This document shows positions 15,913-24,742 of a stretch of 64,000 nt of DNA, in pieces. Under the pieces are notes generated by a model. The model did no database searches, was not told the origin of the DNA, and saw only the letters and a program-made list of their open reading frames with translations. The translations under genes were made by a program, and so were the position numbers. Each line of letters starts with the position of its first letter. Positions within the stretch are counted from its first letter, which is position 1. The DNA is taken from NCBI GenBank assembly GCA_017438265.1, contig JAFRVZ010000008.1, positions 1 through 64,000 of the forward strand, written 5' to 3'. Source of the stretch: Bacteroidales bacterium (lineage in GTDB: Bacteria > Bacteroidota > Bacteroidia > Bacteroidales > UBA932).

Positions 15913-17205
15913 ATGCAGCTGTACGAAAACCCCGACAGAAGCGCCTGGAAAGAACTTTGCCGGCGCCCGTCCCAGGCGGATCCCGTCGTCCGGGAGCGCG
16001 TGGAGCGCATCATCGCGCGGGTCCGGGCCGGCGGCGACGCCGCGCTCCGGGAGCTCTGCGCCGAGCTCGACGGCTGGGAGCCGTCGGCGCTCGCGGCGGC
16101 CCCGGAGGAATTCCTGGCCGCGGAGCGCGCGACCGGCGCGGCGTGGAAGGCCGCGCTCGCCGCGGCGGCGGAGAATATCCGCCGCTTCCATGCGGCGCAG
16201 CTACCCGCCCGCATCGAGGTCGAAACCGCGCCGGGCGTCCGCTGCATCCAGCAGCCCGTCCCGATCGGCCGCGTGGGCCTCTATGTCCCGGGCGGGAACG
16301 CCCCCCTCTTCTCGACCGTGCTGATGCTCGGCATCCCGGCGCAGCTCGCCGGATGCCCGGAAGTCGTGCTCTGCACCCCGGCCGGCAAGGACGGCCAGAT
16401 CGCCCCGGAAATCCTCTGCGCGGCCGCCTGCTGCGGCATCGGCCGCGTCTTCAAGCTCGGCGGCGCCCAGGCCGTCGCGGCGATGGCCCTCGGCACGGAA
16501 TCCGTCCCGAAGGTCGACAAGATCTTCGGCCCCGGCAACCGCTACGTCACGACGGCGAAGCAGCTCCTCGGCGGCAGCGAAGTGTCGATCGACATGCCCG
16601 CCGGCCCCTCCGAGGTGATGGTCCTCGCGGACGACGCGGCCGAGCCGGCCTTCGTCGCCGCGGACCTCCTCTCGCAGGCGGAGCACGGCGCCGACAGCCA
16701 GGTGATGCTCCTTTGCCGCTCGCGCGCGTTCGCCGCCCGGGTCGAGGAAGCCCTCGCCGCCCAGACCGCCGCCCTCGGCCGCCAGGGCAACATCGCGTCC
16801 TCCCTCTCGGAAAGCCGCATCCTCGTCTTCGACGGCCTCCGGGACATGACGGACTTCGCCAACGCCTACGCCCCGGAGCACCTCATCGTCGCGACGGAGG
16901 ACCCCTGGCGCGTCTGCGAATCCATCACCGCCGCCGGCAGCGTCTTCGTCGGCCCATGGAGCCCGGAAAGTGCCGGCGACTACGCCTCCGGCACGAACCA
17001 CACCCTCCCGACCGCCGGCTGGGCCCGCTCCTGCAGCGGCGTCAGCATGGACAGTTTCTTCCGGAAAATGACCCTCCAGTCCCTCTCCCGGGAAGGCCTG
17101 GAAGGCCTCGGCCGGACCATCATCACCCTCGCGGAAGCGGAAAGCCTCCAGGCCCACGCCAACGCGGTCAGCATCCGTCTGGAACATGGAAAGGAACAGG
17201 CTTGA
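15913..17205 (+). CDS. hisD: Histidinol dehydrogenase
   Basis: Zinc- and NAD-dependent enzyme that oxidises histidinol to histidine in two steps. The 430 residues contain the signature region KIFGPGNRYVTTAK ... MPAGPSEVMVLADD, the zinc-site segment LSQAEHGADSQVML and the catalytic SAGDYASGTNHTLPT. It begins 4 nt after hisG and its end overlaps hisC by 20 nt. The length is normal. Confidence 0.97.
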   Translation: MQLYENPDRSAWKELCRRPSQADPVVRERVERIIARVRAGGDAALRELCAELDGWEPSALAAAPEEFLAAERATGAAWKAALAAAAENIRRFHAAQLPARIEVETAPGVRCIQQPVPIGRVGLYVPGGNAPLFSTVLMLGIPAQLAGCPEVVLCTPAGKDGQIAPEILCAAACCGIGRVFKLGGAQAVAAMALGTESVPKVDKIFGPGNRYVTTAKQLLGGSEVSIDMPAGPSEVMVLADDAAEPAFVAADLLSQAEHGADSQVMLLCRSRAFAARVEEALAAQTAALGRQGNIASSLSESRILVFDGLRDMTDFANAYAPEHLIVATEDPWRVCESITAAGSVFVGPWSPESAGDYASGTNHTLPTAGWARSCSGVSMDSFFRKMTLQSLSREGLEGLGRTIITLAEAESLQAHANAVSIRLEHGKEQA

Positions 17206-18235
17206 ATCCCTCGTCCGGCCCAACATCCGGAACCTCTGCCCGTACTCGACCGCCCGGGACGAATACGCCGGCAGGCCCGGCATCTTCCTCGATGCCAACG
17301 AAAGCCCCTATGACACGGGCTTCAACCGCTATCCCGACCCGCGCCAGCAGGCCCTGAAGGCGCGCATTTCCGTCCTCAAGGGCGTCCCGGCGGAGCGCAT
17401 CTTCGTCGGCAACGGCAGCGACGAGGCCATCGACCTGCTTTTCCGCATCTTCTGCGTCCCCGGCCGGGACAACGCGGTCGCGATCGTCCCGAGCTACGGG
17501 ATGTACGCGGTCGCCGCCGCGACGAACGACGTCGCCCTGCGGGAGGTCCCGCTGGGCGCGGACTTCTCCCTCCCGGCGGAGGCCCTCCTCGCCGCCGCGG
17601 ACGCGGACTCCAGGCTCCTGTTCCTCTGCAGCCCCAACAACCCGACCGGCAACGCCTTCGCTCCGGAAGCCCTCTGCGGCCTCGCGGAACGCTTCCCCGG
17701 CATCGTCGTGGTCGACGAGGCCTACATCGATTTCAGCCGCGTCCCCGGCCTGCTCGGCGTGCTGGACCGCTACCACAACCTGGTCGTCCTCCAGACCCTC
17801 TCCAAGGCCTGGGGCCTGGCCGGGCTGCGCGTCGGCCTCGCCTTTGCGGACCCCTACATCGCCCGCCTGATGGGCGCGGTCAAGTACCCCTACAACCTCA
17901 GCCAGGCCGCCCAGCAGCTGGCCCTGCAGGCCCTGGAACAGGACCCCGCCCCCCGCATCGCCGCCATCGTCGCCGGCCGGGACCGCCTCGCGGCCCGGCT
18001 GCCCGCCTTCGCCTGCGTCCGGAAGGTCTGGCCCTCCGAGGCCAACTTCCTGCTGGTCGAGGTCGACGACCCCGACGCGCTCTACGCCCACCTCCTCGCG
18101 GACGGTATCATCGTCCGCAACCGCAGCCGCGTCCCCGGCTGCGCGGGCTGCCTGCGCATCACCGCCGGCCTCCCGGAAGAGAATGAACAACTGATCCAAT
18201 CCATCGAAGCCTATGAAAAAAGCCATCTTCGTTGA
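17186..18235 (+). CDS. hisC: Histidinol-phosphate aminotransferase
   Basis: PLP enzyme converting imidazole-acetol phosphate and glutamate to histidinol phosphate. The 349 residues show the fold type I motifs LDANESPYDTG, CSPNNPTGNAF, VVDEAYIDF and the PLP-lysine segment QTLSKAWGLAGLRVG. The ATG lies inside the hisD end (20-nt overlap) and its end overlaps hisB by 23 nt, so the genes are coupled. Confidence 0.96.
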   Translation: MERNRLESLVRPNIRNLCPYSTARDEYAGRPGIFLDANESPYDTGFNRYPDPRQQALKARISVLKGVPAERIFVGNGSDEAIDLLFRIFCVPGRDNAVAIVPSYGMYAVAAATNDVALREVPLGADFSLPAEALLAAADADSRLLFLCSPNNPTGNAFAPEALCGLAERFPGIVVVDEAYIDFSRVPGLLGVLDRYHNLVVLQTLSKAWGLAGLRVGLAFADPYIARLMGAVKYPYNLSQAAQQLALQALEQDPAPRIAAIVAGRDRLAARLPAFACVRKVWPSEANFLLVEVDDPDALYAHLLADGIIVRNRSRVPGCAGCLRITAGLPEENEQLIQSIEAYEKSHLR

Positions 18236-19283
18236 CCGGGACGGAACCCTGCTCCGCGAGCCGGCGGACGAGCAGATCGATTCGCTCGAAAAAATGGCGT
18301 TCGTGCCGGGCGCCATCGGCGGAATGACGCGCCTCGCGGGCCTGGGCTTCGACCTGGTCCTCGCGACCAACCAGGACGGCCTCGGGACCCCCGCCTTCCC
18401 GGAAGCGGACTTCCTCCCGCCGCAGCAGAAGCTGCTCGAAACCCTGGCGGGCGAAGGCGTCGTCTTCGACGACGTCCTGATCGACACCCACTTCCCGAAG
18501 GATGGCGCCCCGACCCGCAAGCCCGGGACCGGCCTGTTCGGAAAATACCTGGACGGAAGCTACGACCTCGCGGCGAGCTTCGTCATCGGGGACCGCGACT
18601 CCGACCGGCAGCTGGCGGAGAACCTCGGCTGCCGCTTCCTCCCGATCGACCCGGCGCACGGACGCGAGAGCTGGGCCGCGGCGGCGGAGGCCGTGCGGCG
18701 CAGCGAGCGGCGGGCGGAGATCCGCCGCCGCACCGGCGAGACCGACATCGACCTCGTCCTCGACCTCGACGGCGCCGGCCCCTCGGAAATCAGCACCGGG
18801 CTGCGTTTCCTCGACCACATGCTCGACCAGCTGGTCCACCACGGCAAAATCTCCCTCCAGCTACACTGCAAGGGCGATCTTGACGTGGATGAGCACCACA
18901 CGGTCGAAGACATCGGCATCGCCCTCGGCGCAGCGCTGAAGGCAGCGCTGGGCGACAAGCGCGGCATCGGCCGCTACGGCTTCGCCCTCCCGATGGACGA
19001 GAGCCGCGCGCTGGTCCTGCTCGATTTCGGCGGGCGGAGCGAGCTCGTCTGGGACGTCCCCTTCACCCGGGAGTACGTCGGCGACGTGCCGACCGAACTC
19101 TTCCGGCACTTCTTCAAGTCCCTCTGCGACGCCGCCGCCTGTAACCTCTGCATCCGGGCGCGCGGGGAAAACAACCACCACCTCATCGAGGGGGTGTTCA
19201 AGGCCTTCGCGCGGACCCTGCGCCAGGCTGTGGAAAGAAACGTATTCGACGGCGCGCTGCCGTCCAGCAAAGGAATCCTATGA
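18213..19283 (+). CDS. hisB: Bifunctional histidinol-phosphatase / imidazoleglycerol-phosphate dehydratase
   Basis: The 356-residue fusion covers two steps. Residues 1-160 are a HAD phosphatase (FVDRDGTLL nucleophile motif, LATNQDGLG, VIGDRDSDRQLAENLG) that dephosphorylates histidinol phosphate. Residues 165-356 are the IGP dehydratase (STGLRFLDHMLDQLVHHG, DEHHTVEDIGIALG, ENNHHLIEGVFKAFAR), with the paired His/Glu manganese ligands. The HAD part has few Cys residues and I did not identify the zinc loop of the E. coli enzyme. The fused form explains why no separate hisN is needed here. Confidence 0.95.
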   Translation: MKKAIFVDRDGTLLREPADEQIDSLEKMAFVPGAIGGMTRLAGLGFDLVLATNQDGLGTPAFPEADFLPPQQKLLETLAGEGVVFDDVLIDTHFPKDGAPTRKPGTGLFGKYLDGSYDLAASFVIGDRDSDRQLAENLGCRFLPIDPAHGRESWAAAAEAVRRSERRAEIRRRTGETDIDLVLDLDGAGPSEISTGLRFLDHMLDQLVHHGKISLQLHCKGDLDVDEHHTVEDIGIALGAALKAALGDKRGIGRYGFALPMDESRALVLLDFGGRSELVWDVPFTREYVGDVPTELFRHFFKSLCDAAACNLCIRARGENNHHLIEGVFKAFARTLRQAVERNVFDGALPSSKGIL

Positions 19284-19867
19284 CCGCCATCATCGACTAT
19301 GACGCCGGAAACATCCGCTCCGTCGCCAACGCCCTCGCGCGCCTCGGCGAGGCCTACGTGCTGACCGCCGACCCGGCACAGATCGCCGCGGCCGACCGGG
19401 TCATCCTTCCGGGCGTCGGGAACGCCGCCGTGGCCGTCGAAAAGCTGCGCGAACGCGGCCTGGAGCCCGTCGTCCGGCGGCTCCGCCGGCCCGTGCTCGG
19501 CATCTGCGTCGGGATGCAGATCCTCTGCCGGGACTCCGAGGAGGGCGCTGCGCGCGGCCTGGGCATCTTCGACGCCCACGTCCGCCGCTTCCCCGACGAC
19601 CCGGACGCGAAGGTCCCGCACATGGGATGGAACCGGCTGGCGCACTGCGAATCGAAGCTCCTGCAGGGCCTCCCGCAGGGCTCCTGGGCCTATTTCGTCC
19701 ACTCCTACTACGCGTCGGCCTGCCCGGATACCGTCGCGACCTGCACCCACGGCGGCATCCGCTTCAGCGCCGCCCTGCACTACGAAAACTTCTACGGCAC
19801 CCAGTTCCACCCCGAGAAAAGCGGGGACACCGGAGAACAGATCCTGAGCAATTTCCTAAAACTATAA
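19280..19867 (+). CDS. hisH: Imidazole glycerol phosphate synthase, glutaminase subunit
   Basis: Releases ammonia from glutamine and passes it to HisF. The 195 residues have the class I glutaminase triad: the nucleophilic Cys in LGICVGMQIL, and His and Glu in TQFHPEKSGDTG. The N-terminal IDYDAGNIRSVANAL is typical. The ATG overlaps the hisB stop (ATGA) and hisA follows 3 nt later. Confidence 0.96.
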   Translation: MTAIIDYDAGNIRSVANALARLGEAYVLTADPAQIAAADRVILPGVGNAAVAVEKLRERGLEPVVRRLRRPVLGICVGMQILCRDSEEGAARGLGIFDAHVRRFPDDPDAKVPHMGWNRLAHCESKLLQGLPQGSWAYFVHSYYASACPDTVATCTHGGIRFSAALHYENFYGTQFHPEKSGDTGEQILSNFLKL

Positions 19868-19870
19868 CCC

Positions 19871-20599
19871 ATGATTGAACTGATTCCTGCCATCGACCTC
19901 ATCGGAGGAAAATGCGTCCGCCTCTCCCAAGGCGAATTCGAAAGCAAAAAGGTGTATGACGAAGACCCGGCGGAGGTCGCCGCGCGCTTCGCGGACTGCG
20001 GCATCCGCCGCATCCACCTCGTGGACCTGGAAGGCGCGAAACAGGCCGCACCCGCGAACCTCGCCGTGCTGGAGCGCATCCGCTCGCGGGTCGACGTCGA
20101 GCTCGAGTGGGGCGGGGGCATCGCGACCCTCGCCGACCTCGTCACCGTCTTCGACGCCGGCGCGACCCAGGCCGTCGTCGGCACCGTCGCGGCCTTGAAG
20201 CCGAACCTCTTCCTGGAGTGGCTCGACCGCTTCGGCCCCGACCGGATCGTGCTGGGCGCCGACATCCGCAACGGCCGCATCGCGGTCCGCGGCTGGCTGT
20301 CGGAAGTGCCCCTGCGGATCGAAGACCTCCTGGACCCGTTCGGACCGGCCGGCCTCAGCCAGGTCGTCTGCACGGACATTTCCCGCGACGGCATGCTCCA
20401 GGGCCCGGCGACCCGGCTCTACGTCGACCTCCAGAAGAATTACCCGGACATCACCTTCAGCGTCAGCGGCGGCATCGCCTCGATGGACGACGTGCGCGCC
20501 TTGGATGCGCTCGGCCTGCGCCGCGTCATCGTCGGCAAGGCCCTGTACGAAGGGAAGATTACCCTGGATGAAGTAAAGAAGTGGTCGCAAAGCGCATAA
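19871..20599 (+). CDS. hisA: ProFAR isomerase (phosphoribosylformimino-AICAR ribotide isomerase)
   Basis: A (beta/alpha)8-barrel Amadori isomerase, fourth step of the pathway. The 242 residues begin MIELIPAIDLIGGKCVRLSQG, with catalytic D9 and the second acid in CTDISRDGML. Phosphate-binding loops are seen at EWGGGIAT and VSGGIASMDDV. Its last 19 nt overlap hisF. Confidence 0.96.
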   Translation: MIELIPAIDLIGGKCVRLSQGEFESKKVYDEDPAEVAARFADCGIRRIHLVDLEGAKQAAPANLAVLERIRSRVDVELEWGGGIATLADLVTVFDAGATQAVVGTVAALKPNLFLEWLDRFGPDRIVLGADIRNGRIAVRGWLSEVPLRIEDLLDPFGPAGLSQVVCTDISRDGMLQGPATRLYVDLQKNYPDITFSVSGGIASMDDVRALDALGLRRVIVGKALYEGKITLDEVKKWSQSA

Positions 20600-21336
20600 T
20601 CCCCTGCCTGGACGTCAAGGACGGCAGCGTCGTCAAGGGCGTGAACTTCGCGGGACTCCGCGAGGTCGGGGACGCCGTGGAGATGGGCGCCGCGTACAGC
20701 GCCGACGGGGCTGACGAGCTGGTTTACCTCGACATCAGCGCCTCCCGGGAAGGCCGCAGGACCTTCGTGGAGCTGGTGGAGAAGATTTCCCGGCGGATCG
20801 ACATCCCCTTCACCGTCGGCGGCGGCATCGCCTCCCTGGACGACGCGGCGCGCCTGCTCGGCGCCGGTGCCGACAAGGTGACCCTCAACAGCGCCGCCGT
20901 CGCCGACCCGGCCCTGATCGGGCGGATCGCCGCCCGCTACGGCAGCCAGTTCGTCGTCTGCGCGATCGACGCGAAGCAGGTCGACGGGGTCTGGCGCGTC
21001 ATGACCCACGGCGGCACGCGCCTCACCGACAGGGAGCTGTACTCCTGGGCCCGCGAGGCCGCGGAGCGCGGCGCCGGCGAGATCCTCTTCACGAGCATGG
21101 ACCACGACGGCACGAAGGGCGGCTACCCGTGCGCGGTCTACGCCCGCCTCTGCGACAGCCTTCGGATCCCGGTGATCGCCTCGGGCGGGGCGGGTTCCGT
21201 CGCGGACATCGCGGAGGTCCTTTCCGCCGGGAAGGCCGACGCCGCCCTCGCCGCCAGCATCTTCCATTTCGGGGAGATCCCGATCCCGGAGCTCAAACGC
21301 GGGCTCCTCGCCAGAAACATCAATGTAAGAATATGA
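20581..21336 (+). CDS. hisF: Imidazole glycerol phosphate synthase, cyclase subunit
   Basis: Uses ammonia from HisH to form IGP and AICAR. The 251 residues begin MVAKRIIPCLDVKDGSVVKG, with catalytic D11 and the second Asp in FTSMDHDGTKGGY. The start is GTG (20581), inside the end of hisA, because no ATG precedes the conserved RIIPCLDV strand. The stop overlaps the hisIE ATG (ATGA). Confidence 0.95.
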   Translation: MVAKRIIPCLDVKDGSVVKGVNFAGLREVGDAVEMGAAYSADGADELVYLDISASREGRRTFVELVEKISRRIDIPFTVGGGIASLDDAARLLGAGADKVTLNSAAVADPALIGRIAARYGSQFVVCAIDAKQVDGVWRVMTHGGTRLTDRELYSWAREAAERGAGEILFTSMDHDGTKGGYPCAVYARLCDSLRIPVIASGGAGSVADIAEVLSAGKADAALAASIFHFGEIPIPELKRGLLARNINVRI

Positions 21337-21932
21337 ATTTCAAGGACTTCAATCTCAACAAAAACGCCGACGGGCTGCTCCCCGTCATCGTCCAGGACGC
21401 CACGACCCTCAAGGTCCTGATGCTGGGCTACATGAACGAGGAGGCCTATGAGAAGACCCGGGCGGAGGGCCTGGTGACCTTCTGGTCCCGCAGCCGCCGC
21501 TGTCTCTGGACCAAGGGCGAGACCAGCGGGAACACGCTCGCCGTCCGCGCGATGTATCCGGACTGCGACGCCGACACGCTCCTCGTCCAGGCCGTGCCCG
21601 CAGGCCCGACCTGCCACCGGGGGACGGCGGCCTGCTTCGGCACCCCGGATGCGCAGGGCTTCGTCCGCAGCCTCGACGCGCTGGTCCGGGAGCGCCACCG
21701 GACGCTGCCGGACGGTTCCTACACGTCCCGACTCTTCGTCAAGGGCGTGAAAACCATCGCCAAGAAAGTCGGCGAGGAGAGCGCGGAGGCCCTGATCGAG
21801 GCGGTGGACGGAAACCGCGACCGCTTCCTGTACGAGAGCGGCGACCTGCTCTACCACTACCTCGTCCTCCTCTCCCAGATGGGCGTCAGCCTGGACGAAC
21901 TGGAGGAAGAACTGGCCGCACGGCACAAATAA
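21333..21932 (+). CDS. hisI: Bifunctional phosphoribosyl-AMP cyclohydrolase / phosphoribosyl-ATP pyrophosphatase
   Basis: Second and third steps fused in 199 residues (HisIE). Residues 1-105 are the cyclohydrolase (VLMLGYMNEEAYEKT, WSRSRRCLWTKGETSGN, metal-binding DCDADTLL and TCHRGTAACF). Residues 110-199 are the pyrophosphatase (SYTSRLFVKGVKTIAKKVG, EESAEALIEA). The ATG at 21333 overlaps the hisF stop; longer upstream frames are ignored. It is the last gene of the operon. Confidence 0.95.
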   Translation: MNFKDFNLNKNADGLLPVIVQDATTLKVLMLGYMNEEAYEKTRAEGLVTFWSRSRRCLWTKGETSGNTLAVRAMYPDCDADTLLVQAVPAGPTCHRGTAACFGTPDAQGFVRSLDALVRERHRTLPDGSYTSRLFVKGVKTIAKKVGEESAEALIEAVDGNRDRFLYESGDLLYHYLVLLSQMGVSLDELEEELAARHK

Positions 21933-21948
21933 TCCGGGATTTGTTTTT
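21926..21948 (+). terminator. Possible terminator of the his operon
   Basis: CAAAT (21926-21930) and ATTTG (21939-21943) can form a short AT-rich stem, followed by five T. The left arm overlaps the hisIE stop codon. The stem is weak, so termination efficiency is doubtful. Confidence 0.35.
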
Positions 21949-21971
21949 ATTAAAAACGAAAATAAAGTACC

Positions 21972-22003
21972 TTGCATAGTTTTTAAACGTGTATTTACCT
22001 TTT
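21972..22003 (+). promoter_or_regulatory. Promoter of the arginine operon
   Basis: TTG (21972-21974), a 21-nt spacer and TACCTTTT (21996-22003), one mismatch from TAnnTTTG. The GNAT gene's ATG at 22006 follows after 2 nt, which suggests a leaderless mRNA. No leader peptide with Arg codons and no obvious ARG-box pair was recognised in this 73-nt gap. Confidence 0.55.
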
Positions 22004-22005
22004 CT

Positions 22006-22575
22006 ATGGACAACACCGTGATCAACGTGATGGTGGCCCGGCCGGAGCACACCCGTTACGCAGAACAGATCTGCGAGGAGATTTACCAGTCCTCGCTGGA
22101 ACGCAAGACCGGCATCGCGAAACGTACGCCGGAGTACATCTGTGAGAAAATCAACGCCGGAAAGGCCGTCATCGCCCTCACGGAGGACGAACAGTTCGCC
22201 GGCTTTTCCTATATCGAATCCTGGGGCGGCAAGAGTTTCGTGGCGAACTCCGGCCTCATCGTCGCCCACGCCTTCCGCGGCCGCGGCATCGCCAAGCGCA
22301 TCAAGGAACAGACCTTCATCCTGTCGCGCACGCTCTTCCCGGACGCGAAGATCTTCTCGATCACGACCGGCGCGGCCGTGATGAAGATGAACTACGAGTT
22401 CGGCTTCCGCCCGGTCCCCTACACGGAGCTCACGGACGACCCCGAGTTCTGGAAAGGCTGCCAGGGATGCCGCCATTACGACATCCTCGAGAGCCATGAC
22501 TTCAAGATGTGCATCTGCACGGGCCTGCTGTACGACCCGAAGGAGCATTTGGAAATCCATCATCCCGGAGAATAA
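22006..22575 (+). CDS. GNAT-family N-acyltransferase heading the arginine operon (candidate N-acylglutamate synthase)
   Basis: The 189 residues form a GNAT fold with the acyl-CoA loop RGRGIA (91-96) after the beta4 strand NSGLIVAHAF. A C-terminal extension contains CxxC (152/155) and CxC (169/171), possibly a metal site. The gene overlaps argG by 1 nt (TAATG) and leads an operon that otherwise lacks argA or argJ. Bacteroides uses N-succinylated intermediates, so this protein is a good candidate for the missing N-succinylglutamate (or N-acetylglutamate) synthase. The substrate is inferred only from context. Alternatively it could modify another amino acid or protein. Confidence 0.75.
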   Translation: MDNTVINVMVARPEHTRYAEQICEEIYQSSLERKTGIAKRTPEYICEKINAGKAVIALTEDEQFAGFSYIESWGGKSFVANSGLIVAHAFRGRGIAKRIKEQTFILSRTLFPDAKIFSITTGAAVMKMNYEFGFRPVPYTELTDDPEFWKGCQGCRHYDILESHDFKMCICTGLLYDPKEHLEIHHPGE

Positions 22576-23783
22576 TGAAAAAGAAGAAAGTCGTCGTCGC
22601 GTTCAGCGGCGGGCTGGATACGTCCTATACCGTGATGTATCTGGCGAAGGAGAAAGGCTACGAGGTCCACGCGGCGTGCGCGGACACGGGCGGCTTCAGC
22701 GCGGAGCAGCTGAAAACCAACGAAGAGAACGCCTACAGGCTGGGCGCGGCGAAATACGTGACCCTCGACGTGACGAAGGAGTACTACGACAAGAGCCTGC
22801 GCTACATGGTCTTCGGCAACGTGCTGCGGAACGGGACCTATCCGATTTCGGTCTCCTCGGAGCGCATTTTCCAGGCCCTTGCGATCGCCCGCTACGCCAA
22901 TGAGATCGGCGCGGACGCGATCGCCCACGGCAGCACCGGCGCCGGCAACGACCAGGTCCGCTTCGACATGACCTTCCTTGTCTTCTGCCCCGGCGTCGAG
23001 ATCATCTCACTGACCCGCGACGGCAACCTGAGCCGCCAGGAAGAGGTCGATTACCTCAACGCCCACGGCTTCAGCGCCGATTTCGCGAAGCTGAAATACT
23101 CCTACAACGTCGGCCTCTGGGGCACCTCCATCTGCGGCGGCGAAATCCTGGATTCCCGCCAGGGCCTCCCGGAAAGCGCCTTCCTCAAGCACCCCGTGAA
23201 GGACGGCGAGGAGACCGTGACGCTCGGATTCGAGCAAGGCGAACTCTGCGCCGTGAACGGGAAGCCGTTCACGGACAAGGTCGCCGCCATCCAGGCCGTG
23301 GAAGCCCTCGGCGCCGCCTATGCCGTCGGCCGCGACATCCATGTCGGCGACACGATCATCGGCATCAAGGGCCGCGTCGGCTTCGAGGCCGCCGCCCCGA
23401 TGATGATCATCGCCGCCCACCGCCTCCTCGAGAAGTTCACCCTCTCGAAGTGGCAGCAGTACTGGAAGGACCAGGTCGCGAACTGGTACGGGATGTTCCT
23501 CCACGAGAGCCAGTACCTCGAGCCCGTGATGCGGGACATCGAGGCGATGCTCGAAAGCAGCCAGCGCAACGTGACCGGCACGGTCACGCTGAAACTGCGC
23601 CCCTACGGCTTCGAGACCGTCGGCGTGGATTCCCCGAACGACCTCGTCAAGAACCGCCTCGGCGAATACGGCGAAGGCGCGAAAGGCTGGACCTCCGAGG
23701 AAGCCAAGGGCTTCATCAAGGTCAGCGCGACCCCGCTGCGGGCCTACTATCTGGCACACAAGGACGAACTGGAGGACTTATGA
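22575..23783 (+). CDS. argG: Argininosuccinate synthase
   Basis: Joins citrulline and aspartate using ATP. The 402 residues begin MKKKKVVVAFSGGLDTSYTV (PP-loop ATP-binding motif) and contain HGSTGAGNDQVRF and KGRVGFEAAAPMMI. The ATG at 22575 shares one base with the GNAT stop, and its own stop overlaps the argC ATG. An in-frame extension inside the GNAT gene is discarded because the conserved N-terminus starts at MKKKKVV. Confidence 0.96.
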   Translation: MKKKKVVVAFSGGLDTSYTVMYLAKEKGYEVHAACADTGGFSAEQLKTNEENAYRLGAAKYVTLDVTKEYYDKSLRYMVFGNVLRNGTYPISVSSERIFQALAIARYANEIGADAIAHGSTGAGNDQVRFDMTFLVFCPGVEIISLTRDGNLSRQEEVDYLNAHGFSADFAKLKYSYNVGLWGTSICGGEILDSRQGLPESAFLKHPVKDGEETVTLGFEQGELCAVNGKPFTDKVAAIQAVEALGAAYAVGRDIHVGDTIIGIKGRVGFEAAAPMMIIAAHRLLEKFTLSKWQQYWKDQVANWYGMFLHESQYLEPVMRDIEAMLESSQRNVTGTVTLKLRPYGFETVGVDSPNDLVKNRLGEYGEGAKGWTSEEAKGFIKVSATPLRAYYLAHKDELEDL

Positions 23784-24739
23784 TCTACGCAGGCATCATC
23801 GGCGGCGCGGGCTATACCGCGGGCGAACTCCTCCGCCTCCTGGTCTTCCACCCGGAGGTGCGCATCGGCTTCGTCCATTCCGAGAGCCACGCCGGCGCCC
23901 CGGTCTGCGAGGTCCACTCGGGCCTCGTGGGCGATACGGACCTCCGTTTCTGCAGCGATTTCGACCTGCGGGTCATCGACGTGCTGTTCCTCTGCAGCGG
24001 CCACGGCCGCAGCCGGGAGTTCCTGCAGGCGAACGAGATTCCCGAAAACCTGGTCGTCATCGACCTGGCGCAGGACTTCCGGGACGAATCCGAAGGGTTC
24101 GTCTACGGGCTCCCCGAGCTGCAGCGGGAGCGCATCCGCGGCGCGAAGCGCATCGCGAATCCCGGCTGCTTCGCGACCGCGATCCAGCTCGCACTGCTGC
24201 CGCTGGCCGCGGCGGGCCGCCTCGCCGGCTCGGTGGCGGTCACGGCCGTGACCGGCTCGACCGGCGCCGGCGTGAAGCCCGGCCCGACGACCCACTTCAG
24301 CTGGCGCAGCGACAACCTCTCCGCCTACAAGGTCTTCACCCACCAGCACCTCGAGGAAATCAGCCGCAACCTCTCCGCGCTGCAGGGCGCCCCGGTCCTG
24401 CCGGCCTTCGTACCGGTGCGCGGGGACTTCGCCCGCGGCATCTTCGCGGACGCGAGCCTGAAATGCGCGCTTTCGGAAGAAGAGGTCCTGCAGCTCTATG
24501 AAGACTACTACCGGGACGCCGCCTTCACCCACGTGATCCGCCGTCCCGTCGACCTCAAGCAGGTCGTGAACACGAACAAATGCATCCTCACCGCGGAAGT
24601 GCACGACGGACGCCTCGCCGTCTTCTCCGTGCTCGACAACCTCCTGAAGGGGGCTTCCGGGCAGGCGGTGCAGAACATGAACCTCGCCTTCGGGCTGGCC
24701 GAGGACTGCGGCCTGCGCCTCAAGGCCTCCGCTTTCTAG
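23780..24739 (+). CDS. argC: N-acyl-gamma-glutamyl-phosphate reductase
   Basis: NADPH-dependent reduction of N-acylglutamyl phosphate to the semialdehyde. The 319 residues show the Rossmann start MIYAGIIGGAGYTAGELLRL and the catalytic Cys in RIANPGCFATAIQLAL. The segment TGSTGAGVKPGPTTHFSW is typical of ArgC. In Bacteroides the acyl group is expected to be succinyl. The start overlaps argG (ATGA) and the stop is 3 nt before argD. Confidence 0.95.
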   Translation: MIYAGIIGGAGYTAGELLRLLVFHPEVRIGFVHSESHAGAPVCEVHSGLVGDTDLRFCSDFDLRVIDVLFLCSGHGRSREFLQANEIPENLVVIDLAQDFRDESEGFVYGLPELQRERIRGAKRIANPGCFATAIQLALLPLAAAGRLAGSVAVTAVTGSTGAGVKPGPTTHFSWRSDNLSAYKVFTHQHLEEISRNLSALQGAPVLPAFVPVRGDFARGIFADASLKCALSEEEVLQLYEDYYRDAAFTHVIRRPVDLKQVVNTNKCILTAEVHDGRLAVFSVLDNLLKGASGQAVQNMNLAFGLAEDCGLRLKASAF

Positions 24740-24742
24740 CCT

